Part shown: positions 1-7,390 of the stretch, in pieces
How positions within the stretch are numbered: the first letter of the stretch is position 1
Layout of the letters: each line of letters starts with the position of its first letter
DNA from: an uncultured Actinomycetes bacterium
GTDB lineage: Bacteria; Actinomycetota; Actinomycetes; S36-B12
Reading direction: 5' to 3'
DNA: 20,743 nt
Assembly (NCBI GenBank): GCA_937902285.1
Contig: CALGTB010000252.1
Coordinates: 1 to 20,743 of the forward strand
The notes under the pieces: generated by a model
The model's database searches: none
What the model saw: only the letters and a program-made list of their open reading frames with translations
What the model was told of the DNA's origin: nothing
Program-made: the position numbers and the translations under genes

Positions 1-163
1 CCACGGCGGCCACCGCACGGGGCAGCGGGCCCGGGCGGACGGGCCTGGCCGGACGGCGCGAGGCGCTGGCCGGCTTGGGCTTCGCTGGGGGACGACTGGA
101 CGTGGACGATCGCCGGGTGGAGCCACGGGAGGGGCGCGCCGGGGAAGACGTGCGGGAAGCCAT
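1..163 (-). CDS. ftsK: FtsK-like DNA translocase, N-terminal fragment (gene runs off the left edge)
   Basis: Only the first 54 codons are in the window. The reading begins at an ATG (161-163) and gives MASRTSSPARPSRG followed by a very basic, Ser/Pro/Ala/Lys-rich stretch with no stop up to the edge. No membrane segment or ATPase motif is reached, so the call rests on two things. The low-complexity basic N-terminus resembles the cytoplasmic tail of actinobacterial FtsK (known of the family), and ftsK commonly lies directly after rnj in these genomes. FtsK is a septal, membrane-anchored, hexameric DNA pump that clears chromosome ends at division. The start is supported by TAGGCT seven bases upstream of the ATG, as in other leaderless genes here. 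It is on the same strand as rnj, 145 bp beyond its stop, with a large hairpin between them. Another protein with a basic disordered N-terminus remains possible. Confidence 0.6.
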   Translation of the reverse strand, partial: MASRTSSPARPSRGSTRRSSTSSRPPAKPKPASASRRPARPVRPGPLPRAVAAV

Positions 164-170
164 GACCGGC

Positions 171-176
171 AGCCTA
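171..176 (-). promoter_or_regulatory. Putative leaderless -10 element for the ftsK-like gene
   Basis: On the minus strand TAGGCT is followed by seven bases and then the ATG at 163. TANNNT at this distance is the usual -10 arrangement for actinobacterial leaderless mRNAs, where transcription starts at the start codon. No Shine-Dalgarno and no good -35 are seen. Confidence 0.5.
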
Positions 177-233
177 CCCGTCAGACCCCACTGGTAACGG
201 TAGTCACACGCGCCACTTCCGTGCGCCCCCGCT

Positions 234-301
234 TCCCGCGAGCGGTGAGCTGAGGCCCTCCGGCAGCCCGCGCACCGGGCCACAGCTCACCAGTCGCGGG
301 A
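234..301 (-). terminator. Long compound hairpin after rnj (probable terminator)
   Basis: The arms are 234-241 with 294-301 (8 bp, TCCCGCGA / TCGCGGGA), a 2x2 internal loop, 244-252 with 283-291 (9 bp, GGTGAGCTG / CAGCTCACC), one A/A mismatch, then 254-258 with 277-281 (5 bp), closing an 18-nt loop. It begins 7 bases after the rnj stop codon. There is no U-tract, which is common for terminators of G+C-rich actinobacteria. It accounts for most of the 145-bp gap between rnj and the ftsK-like gene; nothing coding was seen there. Confidence 0.6.
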
Positions 302-308
302 CGTGGGG

Positions 309-1988
309 CTAGGCCTCGACGACCACCGGGATGATCATCGGGCGCCGGCGGTGCGTGGAGTTGATCCACTTGCCCACCGCGCGACGGATCCGCTGCTGCA
401 GTTCGTGGGTGTCGTCCAGGCCGTCGGCCAGCGCCCCCTCGACGGTGCGGGTCACCTGGTCGCGCAGGGGGGCCATCAGCTCGTCCTCGGCCCCGAAGCC
501 CCGGACATGGATCTCGGGCCCGGCCACGATCTTGGCGTCGACGATGTCGACGACCACGAAGATCGAGATGAAGCCCTCCTCGCCCAGGACGCGCCGGTCC
601 TTGAGCGAGGTCTCGGTGACGTCGCCGACCCCGACCCCGTCGACGTACACGAAGCCGACCGGCACGTAGCCGGTGATGGACGCCACGCCGTCGACCATGT
701 CGATGACCACGCCGTCGTCGGCGAGCAGCACCCGCTCGACCGGCACGCCCGTGCTGGTCGCGATGTCGGCATTGGCGCGCAGGTGCCGCCACTCCCCGTG
801 GATCGGCAGCACATTGCGCGGCTTGACGATGTTGTAGACGTACCGCAGCTCGCCCGCCGCCGCGTGGCCGGACACGTGGACGAGCGCATTGCCCTTGTGG
901 ACGATGTGCGCTCCCAGCTTGGCCAGGCCGTTGATGACCCTGAACACGGAGTTCTCGTTGCCCGGGATCAGGGAGGAGGCCAGGACGATGGTGTCGCTCG
1001 GGCCGACGCTGATCGGATGGTCGCGGTTGGCGATCCGCGACAGGACGGCCATGGGCTCGCCCTGGGAGCCCGTGCAGATGAGCACCGTCTCGTCGTCCGG
1101 AAGGTCGGCGAGGTCGTCGGCCGACACCATCATGCTGCCGGGGATCTTCAGGTAGCCCAGGTCGCGGGCGATGCCCATGTTGCGGACCATCGACCGGCCG
1201 ACGAAGGCGATCTTCCGGTCGTGCAGGGCAGCCATGTCGATGATCTGCTGGATGCGGTGGACGTGCGAGGCGAAGGACGCCACGATGATCCGCCCCTCCG
1301 CCCGCAGGAAGACGGCGTCGAGGACGGGCAGGATGTCGCGCTCGCTGTCGACGAAGCCGGGAACCTCGGCATTCGTGCTGTCGACCATCAGCAGGTCGAC
1401 TCCGGCGTCCCCCAGGCGGGCGAACGCATTGAGGTCGGTGATGCGGCCGTCGAGCGGCAGCTGGTCCATCTTGAAGTCGCCCGTGTGCAGCACCACGCCG
1501 GCCGGCGTGCGGATGGCCAGCGCCATCGCGTCGGGGATGGAGTGGTTCACGGCGATGAACTCGACCTCGAACGGGCCGAGCCTCTCGCGCTGGCCGTCGA
1601 CGACATCGAGCGCCACGGGCGGGATCCGATGCTCCTTCAGCTTCGCCTCGACGAAGGCGAGCGTCAGGCGCGAGCCGAGGATCGGGATGTCCTTGCGCTG
1701 CCGGAGGAGGTACGGCAGGGCGCCGATGTGGTCCTCATGCCCGTGCGTGAGGACCACGGCCTCGACGTCGTCGAGCCGGTCGATGATGGGACCGAAGTCC
1801 GGAAGGATCAGGTCGACACCGGGCTGCGACTCCTCGGGGAAGAGCACCCCGCAGTCGACGATCAGCAGGCGGCCGTCGAACTCGAAGACGGTCATGTTGC
1901 GGCCGATCTCCCCCAGGCCGCCCAGGGCGAAGATCCGCAGGGCGCCCTCGGCCAACGGGGGCGGCGCAGGCAGGTTCGCGTGGCTCAT
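309..1988 (-). CDS. rnj: Ribonuclease J
   Basis: 559 aa. A metallo-beta-lactamase/beta-CASP ribonuclease of the RNase J family, a cytoplasmic endo- and 5'-to-3' exoribonuclease that processes rRNA and degrades mRNA. The metal-binding signature HGHEDH is at residues 82-87, NHSIPDA at 148-154 and HTGDFK at 168-173. The beta-CASP part follows, with HVSGHA at 371-376 and PIHGEWRHL from 395, and the C-terminal domain ends at the stop. The reading frame stays open further upstream, but the ATG at 1986-1988 is preferred. It gives the usual RNase J N-terminus (GGLGEIGRNM at about 23-32), and it overlaps the dapA stop as ATGA, suggesting translational coupling. No Shine-Dalgarno is visible. The dapA-rnj order is typical of actinobacteria. 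The transcript probably ends at the long hairpin at 234-301. Confidence 0.95.
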   Translation of the reverse strand: MSHANLPAPPPLAEGALRIFALGGLGEIGRNMTVFEFDGRLLIVDCGVLFPEESQPGVDLILPDFGPIIDRLDDVEAVVLTHGHEDHIGALPYLLRQRKDIPILGSRLTLAFVEAKLKEHRIPPVALDVVDGQRERLGPFEVEFIAVNHSIPDAMALAIRTPAGVVLHTGDFKMDQLPLDGRITDLNAFARLGDAGVDLLMVDSTNAEVPGFVDSERDILPVLDAVFLRAEGRIIVASFASHVHRIQQIIDMAALHDRKIAFVGRSMVRNMGIARDLGYLKIPGSMMVSADDLADLPDDETVLICTGSQGEPMAVLSRIANRDHPISVGPSDTIVLASSLIPGNENSVFRVINGLAKLGAHIVHKGNALVHVSGHAAAGELRYVYNIVKPRNVLPIHGEWRHLRANADIATSTGVPVERVLLADDGVVIDMVDGVASITGYVPVGFVYVDGVGVGDVTETSLKDRRVLGEEGFISIFVVVDIVDAKIVAGPEIHVRGFGAEDELMAPLRDQVTRTVEGALADGLDDTHELQQRIRRAVGKWINSTHRRRPMIIPVVVEA

Positions 1989-2896
1989 GCGGAGAATCCG
2001 CGCACGCCACCGAGCGCGAGATCGGCGCGCAGCATGTCGCGCTGCGCCTCCGTGGCGTCGACCAGGGGAAGGCGAACGGGACCGGCGGGAAGCCCCTGCA
2101 TGGTGAGCGCGGCCTTGGTGAGGATGACGCCCTGGGTGCGGAACATGCCGGAGTACACGGGGAGCAGGGATGCGTTGATGTCGATCGCTTCCTGGGTCCG
2201 GCCGGCCCACAGGGCCTCGGCCATCGCCTTGAGTCGGTCTCCGACGACGTGGCCGACGACCGAGATCATCCCGGCCGCCCCGACGGAGAGAAGGGGCAGG
2301 TTGAGGATGTCGTCACCGCTGTACCAGGCGAGCCCCGTCGTGGCGATGCCCCACTGAGCGAACTCGAGGTCGCCCTTGGCGTCCTTGTTCGCGATGATGC
2401 GCGGGTGCTCCGCGATGCGGAGCATGGTCTCGAGCTCGATCGCCACCCCGGTGCGCTTGGGAATGTCGTAGGTGAGCATCGGCAGATCGGTGGCGTCGGC
2501 GATCGCGTGGAAGTGCCGGACGAGTCCCTCCTGCGGAGGGCGGTTGTAGTACGGGCTGACGGCCATGACGGCGTGCGCGCCCACGGCGCTTGCCGCCCGC
2601 GCCGCCTCGACGGAGTGGGCCGTGTCGTTCGTGCCGACGCCGGCGATGACCGTGGCGCGGTCGCCCACCGCCTCGAGGACGGCCCTGAGCACGGCCAGGT
2701 CCTCCTCGTCGGTCTTCGTCGCCGACTCCCCCGTGGTGCCGTTGACGACCAGGCCGTCGTGTCCGAGCGTGTCCACGAGGTGGGAGGCCAGGACCTGGGC
2801 GCCGTCGAGGTCGAGGGAGCCGTCCTCATGGAAGGGCGACACCATCGCCGTCAGCATCACCCCGAAGGGGCTCGTGTCAGTCGTGTGGCCGGGCAT
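1985..2896 (-). CDS. dapA: 4-hydroxy-tetrahydrodipicolinate synthase
   Basis: 303 aa, usual family length. Condenses pyruvate with aspartate-4-semialdehyde in the first committed step of the diaminopimelate/lysine pathway; acts in the cytoplasm as a TIM-barrel tetramer. Residues matching known active-site positions are the GTTGES loop at 53-58, Tyr116/117 in SPYYNRPP, Tyr143 and Arg148 in TYDIPKRTG, and the Schiff-base lysine Lys171 in NKDAKGD. The family usually has Gly where Lys147 lies in DIPxRTG; I note this without drawing a functional conclusion. The start is an ATG with no Shine-Dalgarno, but TAGCCT lies six bases before it. This suggests a separate leaderless promoter inside the 33-bp gap after thyX. 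The stop overlaps the rnj start by 4 bp. With dapB at 9403-10143 it makes two steps of the same pathway within the window. Confidence 0.96.
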   Translation of the reverse strand: MPGHTTDTSPFGVMLTAMVSPFHEDGSLDLDGAQVLASHLVDTLGHDGLVVNGTTGESATKTDEEDLAVLRAVLEAVGDRATVIAGVGTNDTAHSVEAARAASAVGAHAVMAVSPYYNRPPQEGLVRHFHAIADATDLPMLTYDIPKRTGVAIELETMLRIAEHPRIIANKDAKGDLEFAQWGIATTGLAWYSGDDILNLPLLSVGAAGMISVVGHVVGDRLKAMAEALWAGRTQEAIDINASLLPVYSGMFRTQGVILTKAALTMQGLPAGPVRLPLVDATEAQRDMLRADLALGGVRGFSA

Positions 2897-2902
2897 GTCG
2901 CA

Positions 2903-2908
2903 AGGCTA
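2903..2908 (-). promoter_or_regulatory. Putative leaderless -10 element for dapA
   Basis: Minus-strand TAGCCT, then TGCGAC, then the dapA ATG at 2894-2896, a spacing of six bases. It lies wholly within the 33-bp thyX-dapA gap, so dapA and rnj could be transcribed independently of thyX. No consensus -35 is seen. Confidence 0.5.
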
Positions 2909-2929
2909 CCGCCTCGCTCGTGGGCGGGG

Positions 2930-3652
2930 TCAGGGCGCGACTCGGCCGTTCTTGGTGAAGGCCGCGTGGGTGATGGGCATGAGCCGGGCCCACTCCTCCT
3001 CATAGCGCTCCGCGACCATCTCGATCTCGCGCTGCGGGTAGGACGGGAAGTGCGACCCCTCGACCTTCATCCGAAGCGAGAGGAAGTTCATCAGCGATCG
3101 CGCGTTCACCGTGACGTAGGCGCTCGAGTAGATCGACACCGGGAGCACCATCCGGGCCACCTCCCTCGCGATGCCGGCGTCCAGCATGCGCTGGTACGAC
3201 CGGTACGCGGCGGTGCACGACTCACGCATGTCGTTCTCGATGAGGTCGTACTGCTCGTCACTTCCGGGGAGGAACTCGTAGGCACCGGTCTTGCCGACCT
3301 GCACGACGGGGCGCTGGCGGTCCGGCACGTAGAAGACCGGCTCGAGCTGCCGGTATCGCCCCGACTCCTCGTTGTAGCTGGCGATGCGGTGCCGCATGTG
3401 CTCGCGCCACACGAAGATCGGCGCCCGGACGAAGAAGGTCATGGAGTTGTGCTCGAAGGGGCTGCCGTGCCGGTCGCGCATGAGGTAGTTGATGAGCCCG
3501 GCAGACCGCTCGGCGTCCGCATCGACGTCCTCGAGCGACTGCTCCCCTGCCGTCGACACCCGGGCGGCGAAGATGACATCGGCGTCCGAGGCGCTCGCGC
3601 GGACCAGTTCTACGGTGACATCGCTGCGGAAGGTGATCTCGTCGGTGGCCAC
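2930..3652 (-). CDS. thyX: Flavin-dependent thymidylate synthase ThyX
   Basis: 240 aa. Makes dTMP from dUMP with methylenetetrahydrofolate as carbon donor and FAD/NADPH for reduction; cytoplasmic homotetramer. The defining ThyX motif RHRxxSxNExSxR is intact at residues 87-99 (RHRIASYNEESGR). RHGSPFEH at 61-68 and the NARSLMNFLSLR segment at about 183-194 are also typical. The start is a GTG at 3650-3652 without a Shine-Dalgarno but with TAGGGT six bases upstream, so it is probably leaderless. It is followed after 33 bp by dapA and transcribed divergently from the GNAT gene across a 61-bp gap. thyX next to dapA is a known actinobacterial arrangement; dapB, which I would expect nearby, is about 5.8 kb upstream. 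The FAD cofactor is the product of ribF in the same window. Confidence 0.97.
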   Translation of the reverse strand: MATDEITFRSDVTVELVRASASDADVIFAARVSTAGEQSLEDVDADAERSAGLINYLMRDRHGSPFEHNSMTFFVRAPIFVWREHMRHRIASYNEESGRYRQLEPVFYVPDRQRPVVQVGKTGAYEFLPGSDEQYDLIENDMRESCTAAYRSYQRMLDAGIAREVARMVLPVSIYSSAYVTVNARSLMNFLSLRMKVEGSHFPSYPQREIEMVAERYEEEWARLMPITHAAFTKNGRVAP

Positions 3653-3658
3653 GTGCGC

Positions 3659-3664
3659 ACCCTA
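3659..3664 (-). promoter_or_regulatory. Putative leaderless -10 element for thyX
   Basis: Minus-strand TAGGGT, six bases (GCGCAC), then the GTG start at 3652. A TANNNT hexamer at this spacing and the lack of any Shine-Dalgarno point to a leaderless mRNA. It shares the 61-bp intergenic region with the divergent element at 3702-3707. Confidence 0.55.
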
Positions 3665-3701
3665 TCCACGGTGGCGCCCCGGACTCGCGGCGCAACTCCG
3701 G

Positions 3702-3707
3702 CACAAT
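3702..3707 (+). promoter_or_regulatory. Putative leaderless -10 element for the GNAT gene
   Basis: Plus-strand CACAAT, six bases (GCCCCC), then the ATG at 3714. The hexamer deviates from TANNNT at its first base, but the spacing is identical to that of the divergent thyX element. No Shine-Dalgarno is seen before the ATG. Confidence 0.4.
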
Positions 3708-3713
3708 GCCCCC

Positions 3714-4259
3714 ATGCCCTCCTCCGGAGTCCGCCTCGCCCGCACGCCCGATGTCGACGACGTCGCCGCCGTCAACATCGCCGCGTGGCGCCTCCGCTTC
3801 GCCGGCGTCCTGCCGGATGAGGTCCTCGACGGCCTCGACGCGGGCGACCTCGCCATGGTCTGGGCGTCCGGCATCCTCAACCCCCCGACGCCCGGGCATC
3901 GCCTCCTCGTGGCCGTCGACGACGACCGGGTCGTCGGCTACGCCGCCATCGGCCCGTGCCAGGATCCCGATGCCGACGACCTGACCGGGGAGCTGCTGGC
4001 CCTCGAGGTGGATCCCGCCGTGCAGCGGCAGGGCCACGGGTCACGGCTCATGGCGGCCGCCATGGACCATGTCGGCGCGGCAGGCATGACCACGGCCGTG
4101 ACCTGGTGTCCCGTGCACGACGAGGCGCGCCGGGCCTTCCTGCAGTCCGGAGGCTGGGGTCCGGACACGGCCTTCCGCGACGTGGCGGTAGGCATCCAGG
4201 ACGACGGCACCGATCGCGTCGTCCGCGAGGTCCGGCTCGCGACCCTTCTTTCCGAGTGA
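3714..4259 (+). CDS. GNAT-family N-acetyltransferase
   Basis: 181 aa. A single GNAT domain: an N-terminal TPDVDDVAAVNIAAW region (from residue 11) typical of the alpha1 segment, a beta4 strand LLALEVDPAVQ (about 94-104), and the acetyl-CoA pyrophosphate loop QRQGHGSRL at 104-112, matching Q/RxxGxG/A. The late FLQSGGWGPD (142-151) is also family-like. Such proteins transfer an acetyl group from acetyl-CoA to an amine; the substrate cannot be read from the sequence. The frame is open further upstream, but that part is antisense to thyX, and the ATG at 3714 starts where the domain begins. It is divergent from thyX, probably leaderless, and convergent with the response regulator gene; two hairpins follow its stop. 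It looks like an accessory insertion in the dap/thyX region. Confidence 0.85.
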   Translation: MPSSGVRLARTPDVDDVAAVNIAAWRLRFAGVLPDEVLDGLDAGDLAMVWASGILNPPTPGHRLLVAVDDDRVVGYAAIGPCQDPDADDLTGELLALEVDPAVQRQGHGSRLMAAAMDHVGAAGMTTAVTWCPVHDEARRAFLQSGGWGPDTAFRDVAVGIQDDGTDRVVREVRLATLLSE

Positions 4260-4312
4260 CCTTCCGGGCCTGCCCACGCAGTGCTCTCGCGGCCCTCAGC
4301 CCCGCATGAGTT

Positions 4313-4343
4313 TGTCCGGCGAGTCCCCCGCCCTCGCCGGACA
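4313..4343. terminator. Hairpin between convergent GNAT and response-regulator genes
   Basis: GTCCGGCGAG (4314-4323) pairs perfectly with CTCGCCGGAC (4333-4342) over a 9-nt loop, and one further T-A pair closes it. It lies 54 bp after the GNAT stop. No strong U-tract is present on either strand. Being symmetric, it could serve both converging transcripts. Confidence 0.5.
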
Positions 4344-4387
4344 CTGCATCGTCGCGCAGGTGCCCTCGCGGACTCCATCGCAGCGCT

Positions 4388-4405
4388 GTCCCCCAGGCGG
4401 GGGAC
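4388..4405. terminator. Short G/C hairpin just past the response-regulator stop
   Basis: GTCCCCC (4388-4394) and GGGGGAC (4399-4405) form a 7-bp perfect stem with a 4-nt loop. It is six bases beyond the minus-strand stop of the response regulator. No U-tract. Likely terminator for the two-component operon. Confidence 0.45.
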
Positions 4406-4411
4406 CCGTCG

Positions 4412-5056
4412 TCATCCCTCCGGATCGAGCAGGCCATCCCGCGCCGCCGCCGCGTAGAGCTCCGTGCGGGTGCGTGCCTGGCGACCGACCTGCCCGTACT
4501 TGGCGCGCACCCGGTCGAGGTACTCCTTCGCCGTGTGCGGCGAGATCCCCATGCGACGCGCCACCGCCGCGAGCTTGAGTCCCGACGCATACAGGCGCAG
4601 CGCATCCAGCTCGCGGGGACTGAGCTCGGGCGCCTCCGGGGCGGAGGCGAGGATGGACGCGAGATCAACCGAGAGGAAGAGCTCGCCGCGCGCCGCCGTG
4701 ACGAGGGCCTCGGACAGGACGTCGTACGACACCCGCTTCGGCACGAACCCGAGCGCGCCGGCCGCCAGCCCCGACCGGATCGACGCAGCGTCCTCGAACG
4801 CGCTGATGAGCAGGACGGCCGCGCCGGCATCCGACAGCAGCCGGGTGCTCGCCGCCACGGGGTCCGACCCAGGCCCGAGGTCGACGTCGAGCAGGGCCAC
4901 CGTGGCGCCAGTCCCCACGGCGTCGGCCGGCGACTCGCCGGAGTACACCACGTCGACGTCCCCGTCGCCCTTCTCCTCGAGGAGGGCCCTCAGGCCCTCG
5001 CGCACGAGCTCGTGGTCGTCGATGAGCGCGAGCCGCATCGGCTCGAAAGAACTCAT
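4412..5056 (-). CDS. NarL/LuxR-family response regulator
   Basis: 214 aa. An N-terminal receiver domain (about 7-125) carries the acidic pair Asp13-Asp14 in LIDDHE, the expected phospho-acceptor Asp57 in ALLDVDLG, and Lys107 in FVPKR. A C-terminal LuxR-type helix-turn-helix follows (about 145-205; LSPRELDALRLYASG, then AAVARRMGISPHTAKEYLDRV). This is the layout of a DNA-binding transcription regulator activated by phosphorylation. The frame is open for 21 codons upstream, but the ATG at 5054-5056 overlaps the kinase stop as ATGA and begins just before the receiver domain, so it is preferred. It is surely the partner of the kinase at 5053-7344. Its target genes are not shown by the sequence; the kinase promoter and the divergent azlC promoter are natural candidates by position only. 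Confidence 0.93.
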   Translation of the reverse strand: MSSFEPMRLALIDDHELVREGLRALLEEKGDGDVDVVYSGESPADAVGTGATVALLDVDLGPGSDPVAASTRLLSDAGAAVLLISAFEDAASIRSGLAAGALGFVPKRVSYDVLSEALVTAARGELFLSVDLASILASAPEAPELSPRELDALRLYASGLKLAAVARRMGISPHTAKEYLDRVRAKYGQVGRQARTRTELYAAAARDGLLDPEG

Positions 5057-7344
5057 GGTGCGGTCCGGACGAGTTCCGCGGCGGCATCGGCCGGCCTGGC
5101 CTCGGTGCGGACCTCCCACAGCATGTCCGGGTCGGAGGGATCGCCCGGGTCGAGGACGACCCCGCGCACCGGCAGCCGCGCCATGGCCTCGCGGCCGGAG
5201 GGCCAGATGGGCGCCACCAGCCGGACGACGTCCTGCGTCCCCTCCCGACGCGCAGTGAAGCGCGCGACCCCGCCGGGCTGCGAGCAGGCCAGTGCACGGG
5301 TCAGCGACTGGCTGACGTCGGCAAGGTCGTCGACGCGCACGTCACCGGAGATGTCGACATCGAGGAAGACGCCGGCATGGCGGGCCTCGACGGCCAGCGA
5401 CGAGGCGAGGGCATGCACCGCATCGAGCGTCGGATCGACCCGCAGGACGGTGCGGATGAACCGCTCCTCGAGCGCGGCATCGCTTCGGACGGTGGCGCTG
5501 GCCGGGTCACGCCGACCGTCGGCAACCCCGGTGAGCAGGTCGACGGCGTGCGACTGCTGCAGGGCGCCGTAGCGGCGGCGCAGCCTCCCGACGGAGTCCT
5601 GGGCCTCGTGCTCCGCCGATCTCTCCTCCGCCTCGATGAACCGGTTCAGGTCCACCCGCACCGCGTTGGCCCGGATCGCGTGCCCGAACAGGGCCGCCGC
5701 CAGGACGAGCGCCGTGCCCGGTGCGAGCAGCTCGCTCACGATGTCGCCCTGGATGAGCAGCCAGGTGCCGAGCAGTGCGAGCCAGCCCCATGCCGGACCG
5801 CCGGCCGCCAGCACCACGAAGAGCGCGACGATCGCCCCCGACGACCACGCCACCCAACCCTCCGTCGCCTCCGCGCCGAGGGCCTGCGTCTGAAGCTGGT
5901 AGACCACAGGACAGGCGCCGGCCACGACGAGCAGGACGACCCACGTGAAGGGGCCGCGCAGCGACGCCAAGCCGAGCAGGAGGGCCAGGCCTGCGACGAT
6001 CGCGAAGGCGGCCGCGTTCATGGCGGGCACGGTGAACTCGTCCCAGCCGATGATGAACTGCGCCGCAGCGTAGGCGCCGAAGGACGCCAGCACCGGGATG
6101 GTGAAGGCGGCCGTGGACGACAGTGCGCCGTCGGTGCGCGCGGCCACGTCGTCGGGCCACGACATCACGATGCGCGTTCCTGTCAGGGGCGCGGACTCGA
6201 TGACGGCGCGGCCGTGCACCTCGGCGAGGGGCATGACGATCGCCTCGCGCAGCCCGAAGCGATCTGACGGCGCGGTCGGATCGAATCCGCCACCGTCGTC
6301 GCGCACCTCGACCTCGACGGACGTGGCCCCGGACGACACCGTCACGTGCGTCGTGAGCCAGACGGCCTGTGCCCCCGCATGCCGGGCGACGTTCGCCAGG
6401 GCCTCGCGGGAGGCGGTCACGAGTCGCTCGTACACGTGGTCGGGCACGGGCAGCGGCTGGCAGTCGACATGCACCACGGCCCCACGCGAGCGCAGGTCGT
6501 CGAGCTCGACGCGCAGGTCGGCCTCCAGTCGGCCCGAGTGGTCGGGCCCCTGCCCCGGGTCGACATGCGACTGCAGCGCCTGCAGTACCGCCGCCGACTC
6601 CCGGCACCGAGCCCGCAGTGCGTCGGCCATCTCGGGGGTGGAGGCCGAACGGCCGCGGATGATGGCGGCCAGGGTGTTGAGCACCGTCTCATGCAGCACG
6701 CGCGCCTCACGGTGGACGCTGGCGCTGACGCCCTGGGCGGTCCTGCGCTGATGCGCCGCCTCCGCCGCGTGGTCGGCCGCCGCATCCGCACGCCGAGCAT
6801 CGCGGAGCAGCACATGACGGGCCGCGATCGTCATCACGCCCACGCTGAGGGCGTAGCCGGGATAGAGCACGTCCTGCGGGGAGTGCAGCGGGTCCCCGGG
6901 GCCGAGGATCCCGAAGACGAACGCCGTCTCGACCAGCACGACGGCGGTGACCCAGCAGGCCGCGACGCGCCAGGGGAACAGCAGGCCCGCCAGTCCGGCC
7001 GGCAGCAGGGCCCACGACGCCGGTCCCGCCCAATCCGGCTCCGACGTCCCGCTCGCGGCCCACAGGAGGCCCACCGACACCGCGAACAGGGCCGCGAGAT
7101 CGAGCCACCGTGCCCCGGCACCGAGCCGACGGTCCCGGCGGAGGTGGGCGGCGAGGAGCAGCGCCCACGCGGCCACCGACGCGAGCACGGCTACCAGCGT
7201 CGCGGCATGCTCCTGCGACGTGGGCCAGAACCGGGGGTCGGCGACCAGCCAGAGGGCCTGCCACGCGAGCGCCAGCGAGACCAGCCCGCGCTCGACGCCC
7301 TCGACGGCGCGCGCACGGGGCTCCACGCCGTCAGCGTTCCACAT
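5053..7344 (-). CDS. Two-module membrane sensor histidine kinase (second module degenerate)
   Basis: 763 aa, long for this class. A first membrane block of about five helices (roughly 20-180) is followed by a dimerisation region with the probable phospho-accepting His218 (EARVLHETVLNTLAAI). The ATPase domain has an N-box with SREALANVARHAGA (312-325), G1-box DDGGGF (349-354) and a GTRIVM strand (389-394). A second membrane block (about 412-555, some five helices) follows. The last part (about 565-763) has a helical segment and a mixed alpha/beta region but no recognisable His-Glu pair, N-box or G-boxes. So kinase, membrane and kinase-like units occur twice, with only the first apparently catalytic. 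It is coupled to the response regulator by an ATGA overlap. The signal is unknown. The start is uncertain: neither a Shine-Dalgarno nor a good -10 precedes the ATG at 7344, and a GTG at 7324-7326 is an alternative. Confidence 0.85.
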   Translation of the reverse strand: MWNADGVEPRARAVEGVERGLVSLALAWQALWLVADPRFWPTSQEHAATLVAVLASVAAWALLLAAHLRRDRRLGAGARWLDLAALFAVSVGLLWAASGTSEPDWAGPASWALLPAGLAGLLFPWRVAACWVTAVVLVETAFVFGILGPGDPLHSPQDVLYPGYALSVGVMTIAARHVLLRDARRADAAADHAAEAAHQRRTAQGVSASVHREARVLHETVLNTLAAIIRGRSASTPEMADALRARCRESAAVLQALQSHVDPGQGPDHSGRLEADLRVELDDLRSRGAVVHVDCQPLPVPDHVYERLVTASREALANVARHAGAQAVWLTTHVTVSSGATSVEVEVRDDGGGFDPTAPSDRFGLREAIVMPLAEVHGRAVIESAPLTGTRIVMSWPDDVAARTDGALSSTAAFTIPVLASFGAYAAAQFIIGWDEFTVPAMNAAAFAIVAGLALLLGLASLRGPFTWVVLLVVAGACPVVYQLQTQALGAEATEGWVAWSSGAIVALFVVLAAGGPAWGWLALLGTWLLIQGDIVSELLAPGTALVLAAALFGHAIRANAVRVDLNRFIEAEERSAEHEAQDSVGRLRRRYGALQQSHAVDLLTGVADGRRDPASATVRSDAALEERFIRTVLRVDPTLDAVHALASSLAVEARHAGVFLDVDISGDVRVDDLADVSQSLTRALACSQPGGVARFTARREGTQDVVRLVAPIWPSGREAMARLPVRGVVLDPGDPSDPDMLWEVRTEARPADAAAELVRTAP

Positions 7345-7378
7345 CCGACCGCCCGACCACCGCCGATCGCGGTCCCGA

Positions 7379-7384
7379 TAGCGT
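7379..7384 (+). promoter_or_regulatory. Putative leaderless -10 element for azlC
   Basis: Plus-strand TAGCGT, six bases (CCGGTC), then the GTG at 7391. It lies in the 46-bp gap between the divergent kinase and azlC genes. No Shine-Dalgarno or consensus -35 is seen. Confidence 0.5.
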
Positions 7385-7390
7385 CCGGTC

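Noticed and set aside
181..792. 203-codon minus-strand Arg-rich frame across the rnj 3' end
   Set aside because: Shadow frame within RNase J; Arg/Gly/His-rich with no family resemblance.
1989..2210. Upstream extension of the rnj frame
   Set aside because: It would overlap dapA by over 200 bp and adds Arg/His-rich sequence absent from RNase J; the ATG at 1986-1988 fits better.
303..2357. 684-codon open frame on the plus strand over rnj
   Set aside because: It is antisense to an unmistakable RNase J gene, has His/Asp/Val/Gly-rich composition typical of a G+C-rich shadow frame, and shows no domain.
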